Below the pieces are notes generated by a model. That model was given only the letters and a program-made list of their open reading frames with translations, was not told the DNA's origin and searched no databases. DNA of 51,892 nt, taken from the NCBI GenBank assembly GCA_902792295.1, contig CADAZC010000014.1, forward strand, positions 1 to 51,892, given 5' to 3'. The translations under genes were made by a program, and so were the position numbers. Of the stretch, positions 44,181 to 51,879 are shown in pieces. Numbering within the stretch: position 1 is the first letter of the stretch; each line of letters begins with the position of its first letter. The DNA comes from an uncultured Eubacteriales bacterium (GTDB lineage Bacteria; Bacillota; Clostridia; Christensenellales; CAG-138).

Positions 44181-44842
44181 TACCGTTCCTCCTTCGCCGC
44201 TACCGTTCCGTTGTCCTTCCAGATGCTGTACGCCGGCACCACGCCGCGCACGCAGGACGTCGGATATATGTTGCTGTGCCGCCCGATCACCGTGCCGGGA
44301 TTGCAGACCGCGTTGCAGCCGACCTCGACGAAATCGCCGAGCATCGCGCCGAACTTCTTGACGCCGGTTTCGATCTGTTCCGTGCCGTTGTGCACGACGA
44401 CAAGCTTCTTGTCGCTCTTCACGTTCGACGTGATGCTGCCTGCGCCCATGTGGCTCTTATAGCCCAGGATCGAATCGCCGACATAGTTATAGTGCGGCGT
44501 CTGCACATTGTCGAACAGAATGACGTTCTTAAGCTCCACGGAGTTTCCGACGACGCAGTTGCTGCCCACAAGCGCCGACCCGCGGATGAACGCGCAATGC
44601 CGGACCTCGGTTTCCGGTCCGATGATGCAGGGCGCGCCGAGATATGCGGACGGAAAGACCTTTGCCGTCTTATGCACCCAGACGTGCTCGGAAACCTCTT
44701 CATAATCCTCGCCAAGCGTGGGACCGAGCGCGAGAATGAAGTCCTTGATGCCCTTCAGCGCTTCCCACGGATAGGTGAACTGCGAAAGATAGTCCTTCGC
44801 AAGCGTATGGTCAAGGTCATATAAATCGTTGATCGTATACAT
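44180..44842 (-). CDS. hexapeptide-repeat acetyltransferase, GlmU C-terminal-like
   Basis: A 220-residue left-handed beta-helix protein. The N-terminal 50 residues are helical; hexapeptide repeats begin near 55 (VHKTAKVFPSAYLGAPCIIGPETEVRHCAFIRG when read on). The segment TPHYNYVGDSILGYKSHMGAG matches the GlmU acetyltransferase motif PHLxYxGDAxxGxxxNIGAG, including the catalytic-type histidine. This points to glucosamine-1-phosphate acetyltransferase activity. There is no uridylyltransferase domain, so UDP transfer must be encoded elsewhere. Four bases after nagB and overlapping glmM. Databases often name such proteins UDP-GlcNAc pyrophosphorylase, which the sequence does not support. Confidence 0.8.
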   Translation of the reverse strand: MYTINDLYDLDHTLAKDYLSQFTYPWEALKGIKDFILALGPTLGEDYEEVSEHVWVHKTAKVFPSAYLGAPCIIGPETEVRHCAFIRGSALVGSNCVVGNSVELKNVILFDNVQTPHYNYVGDSILGYKSHMGAGSITSNVKSDKKLVVVHNGTEQIETGVKKFGAMLGDFVEVGCNAVCNPGTVIGRHSNIYPTSCVRGVVPAYSIWKDNGTVAAKEER

Positions 44843-44845
44843 ATC

Positions 44846-45637
44846 TTACAGCCGCTCGTTTCTCTCGATGTCGAGGAAGTATTTATAGGTGTCGACGGTC
44901 AGCTCGCCGCATGCCGCCTCGTCGCAGGCGATGATGGCGCCGTTATGCATCTGCAGCGCGGAGCAGGTCCACTTGTGGCTGACGTTGCCTTCGACGGTCG
45001 CCGCGAGCGCGCGCGCCTTGTTGTGACCGTTGATGAGAATCAAGACTTCCTTTGAATCCGTGACCGTGCCGACGCCCACGGAAAGCGCCTTTGAGGGCAC
45101 CTTCTCGGGATCGTTTCCGAAGAAGCGGGAGTTCACGATCCGCGTGTCGGTGGTCAGGTTCCGTACGCCCGTGCGCGAGCACAGCGAGGTGAACGGCTCG
45201 TTGAACGCGATGTGTCCGTCCACGCCGATGCCGCCCATGAACAGGTCGATGCCGCCGTAGGATTTGATCTTCTCCTCATAGCGGGCGCATTCGCCCTCGG
45301 GATCGTCGGTCATGCCGTTCAGAATATTGATGTTTTCCGGCTTCATGTCGACCAGATGATCAAAGAAATTGTCGTGCATGAAGTACCAGTAGCTCTGATC
45401 ATGCTCGTGCGGAAGCCCGAGGTATTCGTCCATGTTGAACGTAACGACGTTTTTGAAGGAAACCTCCCCCGCTTTGTTCATGCGCGCAAGCTCTTTATAG
45501 ACGCCGATGGGGCTCGACCCCGTCGGAAGCCCGAGCACAAACGGACGCGCTTCCTTATGCGCGTTGATCTTTCCCGCGATATAGTGCGCCGCCCATTGGC
45601 TCATTTTTTCGTAATTGTCCTGAATAACGACTCTCAT
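44846..45637 (-). CDS. nagB: glucosamine-6-phosphate deaminase/isomerase, possibly working in the synthetic direction
   Basis: NagB reversibly converts GlcN6P to fructose-6-phosphate and ammonia. It has 263 residues, close to the E. coli type. Catalytic residues are present: Asp70 ([11 protein letters not shown]), His142 and Glu147 ([11 protein letters not shown]), plus LPTGSSP near 37 for phosphate. At the E. coli allosteric site, the positions of Arg158 and Lys160 are Gly157 and Arg159 (aligned from memory), so GlcNAc6P activation may be lost. AAGGAG lies seven bases before the ATG at 45637. No nagA or GlcNAc uptake gene is nearby; instead the operon continues with an acetyltransferase and glmM, and a glmS ribozyme precedes it. 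Confidence 0.93.
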   Translation of the reverse strand: MRVVIQDNYEKMSQWAAHYIAGKINAHKEARPFVLGLPTGSSPIGVYKELARMNKAGEVSFKNVVTFNMDEYLGLPHEHDQSYWYFMHDNFFDHLVDMKPENINILNGMTDDPEGECARYEEKIKSYGGIDLFMGGIGVDGHIAFNEPFTSLCSRTGVRNLTTDTRIVNSRFFGNDPEKVPSKALSVGVGTVTDSKEVLILINGHNKARALAATVEGNVSHKWTCSALQMHNGAIIACDEAACGELTVDTYKYFLDIERNERL

Positions 45638-45720
45638 GCTGTTTCTCCTTTTTGATTTCGACCGCAGTGCAGTATATGCGCAATGCGTTCGTTTCCGTAC
45701 GGCGTTCGGGATCGTTCTGT

Positions 45721-45839
45721 TACGGTACTGATTCCGCTTTTTGTCGTTCCCTTCACGACCCGCCGTACCTCGCCGTGGCAGCATCCGCCGAATCTTTCGA
45801 TAAACTGCCAACCTCGTCAACCTTCCGGTCCGGGCGCTG
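45721..45839 (-). ncRNA. glmS self-cleaving ribozyme in the nagB leader
   Basis: On the minus strand the core matches the glmS ribozyme. The cleavage site A|GCGCC lies at 45838/45837. GTTGACGAGG is at 45820-45811. TTATCG ... TTCGGCGGATG runs from 45803 to 45782. Expected pairings can be drawn: P1 GACC/GGTT with a GGAA loop (45830-45819), P2 GGCAG/CTGCC (45809-45805 with 45781-45777), ATC/GAT, the pseudoknot CGCC (45836-45833) with GGCG (45789-45786), P3 TACGG/CCGTA (45767-45763 with 45725-45721), and P4 GTCGT/ACGAC (45759-45743). In known cases GlcN6P binding triggers cleavage and the mRNA is then degraded. The downstream gene here is nagB, not glmS. Confidence 0.93.
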
Positions 45840-45883
45840 ATCGGGTCCTCTCTCCTCCCGTAAGAAGTCTCCGATTTTACATT

Positions 45884-45898
45884 GTTATGATCCATAAC
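45884..45898. promoter_or_regulatory. palindrome at the nagB transcription start
   Basis: GTTATG-GAT-CATAAC, a perfect six-base inverted repeat with a three-base centre. It begins about seven bases after the -10, so it covers the expected +1. It could be a repressor operator or a 5' hairpin on the fragment that cleavage releases. Confidence 0.55.
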
Positions 45899-45904
45899 AG
45901 AGGT

Positions 45905-45933
45905 ATTATATACGAAATATTGTGCCCTGTCAA
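45905..45933 (-). promoter_or_regulatory. consensus sigma-A promoter of the nagB operon
   Basis: The -35 is TTGACA (45928-45933) and the -10 is TATAAT (45905-45910), both perfect, with a 17-base spacer. The leader to the nagB ATG is about 260 bases and holds the ribozyme. Confidence 0.93.
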
Positions 45934-45973
45934 TAAAGACCCTCATTCCCTTGTGCGCGCATACGGTTTGAAG

Positions 45974-46002
45974 CAATAAAAAAGGGACCTTTTGCAAGGT
46001 CC
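45974..46002 (-). terminator. terminator of the small two-gene operon
   Basis: On the minus strand GGACCTT pairs with AAGGTCC across a GCAA tetraloop (46002-45985). CTTTTTTATT follows. It starts three bases after the stop of the small gene at 46006-46140. Confidence 0.92.
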
Positions 46003-46005
46003 TTT

Positions 46006-46140
46006 TCAGAGGTCGTCGGCGTCCTGCACGGGATGCGTTTCGCCGGTCGGCCTGCCTGTGTAGCTCCCGTTCACGTCGGACGGGATCGTCACCGTTTTCC
46101 GCGGGACGTAGCGGATCTTTTCCCGCTTTTCTCTGCGCAT
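46006..46140 (-). CDS. small unknown protein, 44 residues
   Basis: A 44-residue frame: a basic N terminus ([17 protein letters not shown]), then [17 protein letters not shown] and an acidic end HPVQDADDL. The start ATG is one base after the stop of the gene at 46142-46285, so translation would be coupled. A strong terminator follows directly. I do not recognise a family; there is no signal or membrane segment. It is too short for ordinary gene finders, but the ribosome binding site of its partner, the coupling and the terminator argue that it is real. Confidence 0.65.
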   Translation of the reverse strand: MRREKREKIRYVPRKTVTIPSDVNGSYTGRPTGETHPVQDADDL

Positions 46141-46141
46141 G

Positions 46142-46285
46142 TCAGGTTTCGTCCGCGCCGAAAAGATCGTCGTCGGTGCGGTTTCTCTGGCTGTCGCCGT
46201 CGCGGTTCGAGTCGGCGCGCCTATGCGCGTTCGGATTGCTCCGGTTTCTGTCGTTCTCGTGTTTCTTTTCGTTCGTCAGCATCAT
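46142..46285 (-). CDS. small unknown protein, 47 residues
   Basis: A 47-residue hydrophilic frame, rich in Asn, Arg and Asp (MMLTNEKKHENDRNRSNPN, then Arg/Asp-rich to DDDLFGADET). A strong ribosome binding site, TTGGAGGA, lies five to six bases before the ATG at 46285. The stop is followed after one base by the next small gene. The composition suggests an intrinsically disordered protein. Function is unknown. No confident promoter was found in the 100 bases between it and the divergent glnS promoter. Confidence 0.6.
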   Translation of the reverse strand: MMLTNEKKHENDRNRSNPNAHRRADSNRDGDSQRNRTDDDLFGADET

Positions 46286-46385
46286 GAATCTTCCTCCAAT
46301 GCAGATTGCCGGGTTGCCGGCGTCGTTATTGTGTGCGTTCCGGCGGCGATTATGTAAAGATTGCGAAAAAAACGGAATTCGCGTC

Positions 46386-46414
46386 TTGTCCTCCGCGCGC
46401 GCATGCGTTATAAT
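46386..46414 (+). promoter_or_regulatory. sigma-A promoter of the glnS-gltX-ychF operon
   Basis: The -35 is TTGTCC (46386-46391) and the -10 is TATAAT (46409-46414), spaced by 17. The short leader has a small hairpin, TCGGAG with CTCCGA, just before the AAGGA ribosome binding site. Confidence 0.8.
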
Positions 46415-46470
46415 AAGATGTTAATTTTCGAAAACCGAATCGGAGCGCGTCTCCGAAGGAAGGATACAAA

Positions 46471-48111
46471 ATGGAAGAACGGAGCAAGAACTTCATCGAA
46501 GAGTTCGTCGAGGAAGACCTCAAAACCATGAACCGACCCGTCAAAACGCGGTTCCCGCCCGAGCCGAACGGCTATCTGCACATCGGACACGCCAAGGCGC
46601 TGACCGTGGATTTCGGCATCGCCGAGGAATACGGCGGAACCTGCAACCTGCGTTTTGACGACACGAACCCCACGAAGGAAGACGTCGAATACGTCGAAGC
46701 CATCAAGGAGGATATCCATTGGCTCGGCTTCGAGTGGGATCAGCTTCGCTTCGGCTCCTCCTATTTCGATCAGTGCTACGAGCTTGCCGTGAAGCTCATC
46801 AAGGACGGCAAGGCGTACGTTGATGATTTATCGAAGGACGAGATGCGCGAATACCGCGGCACGCTGACCGAGCCGGGCACGAACAGCCCGTGGCGCAACC
46901 GGTCCGTCGAGGAAAACCTCGATCTCTTCGAGCGCATGAAAAACGGCGAGTTCCCGGACGGATCGAAAACGCTTCGCGCAAAGATCGACATGGCGAGCCC
47001 GAACATCAACATGCGCGATCCCGCGATGTACCGCATCCTGCACATCCCGCACCATCAGACCGGCGACAAGTGGTGCATCTACCCGATGTACGACTTCGCG
47101 CACCCGATCCAGGACGCGATCGAGGGCGTGACGCATTCGCTGTGCTCGCTGGAATATGAAGCGCACCGCCCGCTCTACGACTGGGTCGTCAATGCCTGCG
47201 GGTTCGATCCGAAGCCCAGACAGATCGAGTTTGCGCGGCTGAACCTCACCAACACGATCATGTCGAAGCGCTATCTCCGCCGCCTTGTCGAGGAGCACTT
47301 CGTCAGCGGCTGGGACGATCCCAGAATGCCCACGCTGTGCGCCATGCGCCGCCGCGGCTACCCCGCCGCCGCCGTGCGCGACTTCCTCGCGCGGATCGGC
47401 GTGGCGAAGGCGGACTCCGTTGTGGACACCGCAATGCTCGAGCATTGCGTGCGTGAAAACCTGAACACGAACGCGCTGCGCCGCATGGCGGTGATCGAGC
47501 CGATCCGGCTCGTCATCGACAACTGGGAACCGGACCGTTTCGAGACCGTCGAACTTGAGAACAACCCGAACGATCCCGACGCCGGCACGCACACGGTGCG
47601 CTTCGGAAGAGAGCTCTGGATCGAACGCAGCGACTTCATGGCGGAACCGGTCAAAAAGTTCTTCCGGCTGAAGCCGGAGGGCGAGGTTCGTCTGAAGGGC
47701 GCGTACATCGTCAAGTGCGTTTCGTGGAAGACGGAGCCCGACGGCACGGTGTCCGAGGTCCATGTGACCTACGATCCCGAAACGAGAAGCGGCGAATGCG
47801 AGCGCAAGGTGAAGGGCACGCTGCATTGGGTTGCGGCGGCGGACGCGATCCCCGCCGAATTCCGGCTCTACGGACCTTTGATGCGCGATGCCGAGGAAGG
47901 CGAAGAAGTCCCTGACTTTACCGCATTGATCGATCCGAATTCGCTCGAAGTGAAGCGCGGATACATCGAACCGGCTTTGAAGGACGCCGCCGTCGGCGAG
48001 GCGTTCCAGTTCGTGCGCATGGGATATTTCGCAAAGGACCCCGATTCGACCGAAGACCTTCCGGTGTTCAACCGCGTCGTGGAACTGAAGGATTCGTTCA
48101 AGATTTCGTAA
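46471..48111 (+). CDS. glnS: glutaminyl-tRNA synthetase
   Basis: Charges tRNA-Gln with glutamine. It has 546 residues, class Ib. [18 protein letters not shown] contains HIGH at 37-40, and the EPNG form marks GlnRS rather than GluRS (which has PSPTG). [12 protein letters not shown] follows; [17 protein letters not shown] near 265 is the KMSKS loop. The C-terminal anticodon-binding beta-barrels match GlnRS ([17 protein letters not shown]). Most Bacillota lack GlnRS and use GatCAB, so this gene is a probable ancient transfer. It lies ten bases before gltX. Confidence 0.96.
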   Translation: MEERSKNFIEEFVEEDLKTMNRPVKTRFPPEPNGYLHIGHAKALTVDFGIAEEYGGTCNLRFDDTNPTKEDVEYVEAIKEDIHWLGFEWDQLRFGSSYFDQCYELAVKLIKDGKAYVDDLSKDEMREYRGTLTEPGTNSPWRNRSVEENLDLFERMKNGEFPDGSKTLRAKIDMASPNINMRDPAMYRILHIPHHQTGDKWCIYPMYDFAHPIQDAIEGVTHSLCSLEYEAHRPLYDWVVNACGFDPKPRQIEFARLNLTNTIMSKRYLRRLVEEHFVSGWDDPRMPTLCAMRRRGYPAAAVRDFLARIGVAKADSVVDTAMLEHCVRENLNTNALRRMAVIEPIRLVIDNWEPDRFETVELENNPNDPDAGTHTVRFGRELWIERSDFMAEPVKKFFRLKPEGEVRLKGAYIVKCVSWKTEPDGTVSEVHVTYDPETRSGECERKVKGTLHWVAAADAIPAEFRLYGPLMRDAEEGEEVPDFTALIDPNSLEVKRGYIEPALKDAAVGEAFQFVRMGYFAKDPDSTEDLPVFNRVVELKDSFKIS

Positions 48112-48121
48112 GGAGACCAGC

Positions 48122-49564
48122 ATGGAAGTTCGTACCAGATTTGCCCCGTCCCCGACGGGTTATATGCACCTCGGAAACCTCCGGAGCGCGCTCTATACCT
48201 ATCTGTTCGCCAAGGCAAACGGCGGAAAGTTCATCCTGCGCATCGAGGACACCGATCAGAGCCGTTACGTGCCCGGCGCGGTGGACGTCATCTACCGCAC
48301 GCTGAAAAGCATCGGCATGCAATGGGACGAAGGTCCCGACATCGGCGGCGATTTCGGTCCCTATGTGCAGAGCGAGCGCAAGAACATGTACCTGCCCTAT
48401 GCCGAACAGCTTGTGAAAGCGGGCAAGGCGTATTACTGCTTCTGCACCGAGGAGGAGCTTGCTGCACGCCGCGAGGAAGCGGCAAAGCGCGGCGAGACCT
48501 TCAAGTACGATAAGCACTGCCTGCACCTGTCCCCCGAGGAGGTGCAGCGCCGCATCGCCGCAGGCGAGCCGTACGTGATCCGCCAGAACGTGCCGGAGCA
48601 CGGCGAAGCGTCGTTCGACGACGTGCTGTACGGGCATATCGCAGTCGACTGTTCGGACCTCGATGACATGATCCTGATCAAGGCGGACGGCATGCCGACC
48701 TACAACTTCGCAAACGTCATCGACGACCATACGATGGGCATCACGCATGTCATGCGCGGCAACGAGTACCTTTCGAGCACGCCGAAGTACAACCTGCTCT
48801 ATGACGCGTTCGGCTGGGAAAAGCCGGTCTACATCCATATGACGCCGATCATGCGCGACGCGACGCATAAGCTTTCAAAGCGCGACGGCGACGCGTATTT
48901 CGAGGACTACCTCAACAAGGGCTACCTTAAGGAAGCGATCGTAAACTACGTTGCGCTCTTGGGCTGGAATCCCGGCGACGAGCGCGAGTTCTTCACGATG
49001 GACGAGCTCGTAAAAGCGTTCTCCGTGGACGGAATGAGCAAGTCCCCCGCCATCTTCGACGTGAACAAGCTGACGTGGATGAACGCCGAGTATGTGCGCC
49101 GTCTCACGCCGGAGCAGTTCACCGAATACGCCCTGCCCTATTACGAAAAAGCGGGCGTTTCCGCGGAGCACGCCGATCTGCTGGCGCGGATTCTGCAGCA
49201 GCGGACCGAGACGTTCGCGCAGATCCCCGAGATGCTCGATTTTATCCCGCAGCTTCCGGATTACGACGCCGAACTGTTCACGAACAAGAAGAGCAAGACG
49301 AACCCGGAGATCGCAAAGCACGTGCTTACGATCGCGATCGAGGCGCTCGAAGCGCTGCCCGCATGGGAGGAGCAGCCGATCCACGACGCGCTCCTCGGGC
49401 TTGCGGAAAAGGAAGGCATGAAGAACGGCACGATGCTCTGGCCGGTGCGCATTGCGCTTGCGGGCAAGCAGGTCACGCCCGGCGGCGCGATCGAGATCGC
49501 GATCCTTTTAGGCCGCGAGGAATCCCTGCGCCGGCTGAAGCTCGGTCTTGAAAAGCTTTCGTAA
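48122..49564 (+). CDS. gltX: glutamyl-tRNA synthetase
   Basis: Charges tRNA-Glu with glutamate. It has 480 residues. The N terminus VRTRFAPSPTGYMHLGNLRSALY holds the HIGH-type motif HLGN at 16-19. FILRIEDTDQSRYV is near 38, and the KMSKS loop reads HKLSKRDGDAYFEDY near 250. It ends with the helical anticodon-binding domain. With GlnRS in the same operon this enzyme can be discriminating, charging only tRNA-Glu. Spacing of ten bases from glnS and 12 to ychF shows one operon. Confidence 0.97.
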   Translation: MEVRTRFAPSPTGYMHLGNLRSALYTYLFAKANGGKFILRIEDTDQSRYVPGAVDVIYRTLKSIGMQWDEGPDIGGDFGPYVQSERKNMYLPYAEQLVKAGKAYYCFCTEEELAARREEAAKRGETFKYDKHCLHLSPEEVQRRIAAGEPYVIRQNVPEHGEASFDDVLYGHIAVDCSDLDDMILIKADGMPTYNFANVIDDHTMGITHVMRGNEYLSSTPKYNLLYDAFGWEKPVYIHMTPIMRDATHKLSKRDGDAYFEDYLNKGYLKEAIVNYVALLGWNPGDEREFFTMDELVKAFSVDGMSKSPAIFDVNKLTWMNAEYVRRLTPEQFTEYALPYYEKAGVSAEHADLLARILQQRTETFAQIPEMLDFIPQLPDYDAELFTNKKSKTNPEIAKHVLTIAIEALEALPAWEEQPIHDALLGLAEKEGMKNGTMLWPVRIALAGKQVTPGGAIEIAILLGREESLRRLKLGLEKLS

Positions 49565-49576
49565 GGAGGAACGGAT

Positions 49577-50668
49577 ATGAAGCTGGGTGTCATCGGGCTG
49601 CCGAACGTCGGCAAGTCCACGCTGTTCAACGCCATCACCCGCGCAGGTGCGCAGGCGGCGAACTATCCGTTCTGCACGATCGAACCGAACGTCGGCGTCG
49701 TCTCCGTGCCGGATCACCGTCTGGACGTGCTTGCCGAGATGCATCATCCCGAGAAGTATACGCCTGCGGTCATCGAGTTTGTCGACATCGCGGGGCTCGT
49801 GCGCGGCGCTTCCCGCGGCGAGGGCTTGGGCAACAAGTTCCTGTCGCATATCCGCGAGGTGGATGCCGTGGTGCATGTGGTCCGCTGCTTTGACGACGAC
49901 AACGTCGTGCATGTGGACGGCAGCGTGAACCCCGCACGCGACGCGGAAACGATCAATCTGGAGCTGATCTTCGCCGACATGGAGACCGTCGAAAAGCGGA
50001 TCGACCGTCAGCAGAAGATGGCGAAAAGCGGAGACAAAAAGCTGCTTGTCGAGATCGAACTTCTGAAACGCATCTACGCGCATCTCGAAAGCGGCAAGCC
50101 CGTGCGCACGTTCGAGGCGGACAAGGACGAACAGGAGGCGATCCGAAACCTCTTCCTTCTCACCTCGAAGCCGGTCATTTACGTCGCGAATGTCGGCGAG
50201 GACGACCTTGCGGGCGAGCCGAACGACTATGTGAAATCGCTCTACGAGATCGCAAAGAACGAAGGCGCCGAAGCCATGACCGTCTGCGCGAAGCTGGAAG
50301 AAGAGGTCGCGGAGCTCGATCCGGACGAGAAGCAGGCGTTTCTCGAGGAAATGGGCGTCAAAGAGTCCGGTCTCGATCAACTTGTCAAGGCATGCTACCG
50401 GCTCCTCGGTCTCATCAGCTTCCTCACCGCCGGACCGAAGGAGGTTCGCGCGTGGACGATCCAGAAGGGCACCAAGGCACCGCAGGCTGCGGGCAAGATC
50501 CACAGTGACTTTGAGCGCGGCTTCATCCGCGCCGCCGTCGTGCCGTACGAAACGCTCGTCGAGCTCGGCTCGATCGCCGCGTGCAAAGAAAAGGGCCTCG
50601 TCCGTTCCGAAGGCAAGGAATACGTCATGCAGGACGGCGACGTGGTCGAATTCTTCTTCAATGTATAG
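49577..50668 (+). CDS. ychF: ribosome-binding ATPase YchF
   Basis: An Obg-like P-loop protein of the OLA1/YchF family that prefers ATP, binds ribosomes and is linked to oxidative stress and translation start. It has 363 residues, standard. P-loop GLPNVGKST is at 7-15, [29 protein letters not shown] near 68-96, the altered G4 motif ANVGEDD (NxxE type) near 210, and a C-terminal TGS domain with FSFL-type [27 protein letters not shown] lies upstream of the ATG. Confidence 0.97.
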   Translation: MKLGVIGLPNVGKSTLFNAITRAGAQAANYPFCTIEPNVGVVSVPDHRLDVLAEMHHPEKYTPAVIEFVDIAGLVRGASRGEGLGNKFLSHIREVDAVVHVVRCFDDDNVVHVDGSVNPARDAETINLELIFADMETVEKRIDRQQKMAKSGDKKLLVEIELLKRIYAHLESGKPVRTFEADKDEQEAIRNLFLLTSKPVIYVANVGEDDLAGEPNDYVKSLYEIAKNEGAEAMTVCAKLEEEVAELDPDEKQAFLEEMGVKESGLDQLVKACYRLLGLISFLTAGPKEVRAWTIQKGTKAPQAAGKIHSDFERGFIRAAVVPYETLVELGSIAACKEKGLVRSEGKEYVMQDGDVVEFFFNV

Positions 50669-50693
50669 GGTCCTTCCCGACATTCTTTGTGTA

Positions 50694-50727
50694 TGAAAAA
50701 GCCGCCCGAGCGCTCGGGCGGTTTTCC
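50694..50727. terminator. bidirectional terminator between ychF and the CBS gene
   Basis: A perfect 20-base palindrome (50702-50721, arms CCGCCCGAGC and GCTCGGGCGG) is flanked by AAAAAG and TTTTCC, so it works for both converging genes. Confidence 0.92.
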
Positions 50728-50738
50728 TATTTGGGGGT

Positions 50739-51143
50739 TCAGTTTTGTTTTTGCAGGGTTCCGATAAAGTGTCTTAAAATCGCCTTTCTCGTGACGATGC
50801 CGATAAACATCCCGCGGTCGTCGACCACAGGCACAAAGTTCTGCTCCATCGCGCGCTGCAAAAGGTCCTCGATCGAAGCGAACGCGTTGACCGGCGGGTT
50901 GAAGTCCGGTCGAATGATGTCCATCAGCCGCACATGCTCCCAGTCCTTCTGGGTGTCCTCCTTGAGCACCGCCCGCAGAAGATCGCCCTCGGACGCCGTT
51001 CCGCAGTAGTGCCCCTCTGCATCGATCACCGGGACCGCGCTGCGTCCCGTCGCATTCAGTTTTTCAACCGCCTGCCGGAGCGTGTAATCGCTTTCCAGCA
51101 CGCACACATCGCACTTCGGAAGCAGAAAGAACAACAGGTTCAT
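50739..51143 (-). CDS. protein with two CBS domains
   Basis: A 134-residue protein made of a pair of CBS domains, the adenosine-ligand-binding Bateman module. CBS1 has LRQAVEKLNATGRSAVPVIDAEGHYCGTASEGDLL (about 22-58). CBS2 has IEDLLQRAMEQNFVPVVDDRGMFIGIVTRKAIL (about 92-126). There is no effector domain. The target is unknown; similar stand-alone proteins may sense ATP, AMP or c-di-AMP. The ATG at 51143 has AAAGGAG upstream and its own strong promoter. Confidence 0.93.
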   Translation of the reverse strand: MNLLFFLLPKCDVCVLESDYTLRQAVEKLNATGRSAVPVIDAEGHYCGTASEGDLLRAVLKEDTQKDWEHVRLMDIIRPDFNPPVNAFASIEDLLQRAMEQNFVPVVDDRGMFIGIVTRKAILRHFIGTLQKQN

Positions 51144-51171
51144 ATGAATCTCCTTTCCTTTCTCCGGTATA

Positions 51172-51200
51172 ATTATACACGCTCTCTCCCCTGCGGTCAA
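51172..51200 (-). promoter_or_regulatory. sigma-A promoter of the CBS-domain gene
   Basis: The -35 is TTGACC (51195-51200) and the -10 is TATAAT (51172-51177), with a 17-base spacer and a leader of about 23 bases. Confidence 0.88.
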
Positions 51201-51298
51201 TGGATCGGCATGAAATGTCACGGATTCGTCACAAAGTCGGAGCGGACGCGGTTTGATTGAGGCGCACAGGCGAATCATAAATCGAATAGCGTCGAATC

Positions 51299-51328
51299 CC
51301 GCCGCCTGCGCATAGGCGGCGGTTTTTC
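51299..51328 (+). terminator. hairpin with T-run just before the coat-protein gene
   Basis: GCCGCCT pairs with AGGCGGC across GCGCAT, followed by GGTTTTTCG. It lies about 27 bases before the coat gene start on the same strand. With no plus-strand gene between 51144 and 51355, it may be a leader attenuator or the end of an unseen short RNA. Confidence 0.6.
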
Positions 51329-51355
51329 GTCCATGCTATGGGCGAGGTGATGAAA

Positions 51356-51820
51356 ATGAAACTGACACAAAAGGAAACCATGCTTCTGAAGGATCTCAAA
51401 AACTCCGAAGAGATCTGCATCGAAAAGTACGGCACCTACGCCGAACGCGCCGAGGATCCCGAGCTCAAGCAGCTGTTTGAAACGATCCGCTCTCACGAAC
51501 TCAAGCATCTTCAGACCATCGAATCGCTGATGCAGGGCACGGTCCCGATGATGGGCGGCGGTTCTCAGCAGCAACAGCAGAATCAGCAAAGCGGTTCCTC
51601 CTGCTGCGGCGAATGCGGCAAAACGATGAGCAAGAACGACGAGTATCTGGTCCGCGATGCGCTGGACACCGAAAAGCATGTCTCGTCCGTGTACGACACC
51701 TGCATCTTTGAGTTCAACGACGCAGGCGCGCGCGACGCGCTGAACCACATCCAGAAGGAAGAACAACAGCACGGCAAACAGCTTTACGACTATATGTCCT
51801 GCCACGGCATGTGCGCGTGA
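51356..51820 (+). CDS. CotF-like spore coat protein with ferritin-like fold
   Basis: A 154-residue protein like the spore coat CotF family. Two helical halves, EETMLLKDLKNSEEI-type (here KETMLLKDLKNSEEICIEKYG) with SHELKHLQTIESLM, and YLVRDALDTEKHVSSVYDTC with IQKEEQQHGKQLYDYM, are joined by a Gly/Gln/Ser linker with a CCGECG cysteine cluster (about 75-95). The Glu and His pattern resembles a ferritin-like four-helix bundle. The ATG at 51356 is six bases after GAGGTG, better than the ATG at 51338. Confidence 0.8.
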   Translation: MKLTQKETMLLKDLKNSEEICIEKYGTYAERAEDPELKQLFETIRSHELKHLQTIESLMQGTVPMMGGGSQQQQQNQQSGSSCCGECGKTMSKNDEYLVRDALDTEKHVSSVYDTCIFEFNDAGARDALNHIQKEEQQHGKQLYDYMSCHGMCA

Positions 51821-51850
51821 CGTCTGCCGGAACAATTACGAAATAGGGGG

Positions 51851-51879
51851 TTGACAATTCCCTGCGACGCTGTTATAAT
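51851..51879 (+). promoter_or_regulatory. perfect-consensus promoter reading off the right edge
   Basis: The -35 is TTGACA (51851-51856) and the -10 is TATAAT (51874-51879), both perfect, with a 17-base spacer and a TG extended -10 (TGTTATAAT). The transcript starts inside the last few bases of the window. The target lies outside. Confidence 0.93.

Noticed and set aside
45652..45979. Short plus-strand open frames over the nagB leader
   Set aside because: They lack ribosome binding sites and run against the ribozyme, promoter and terminator, which explain the region fully.
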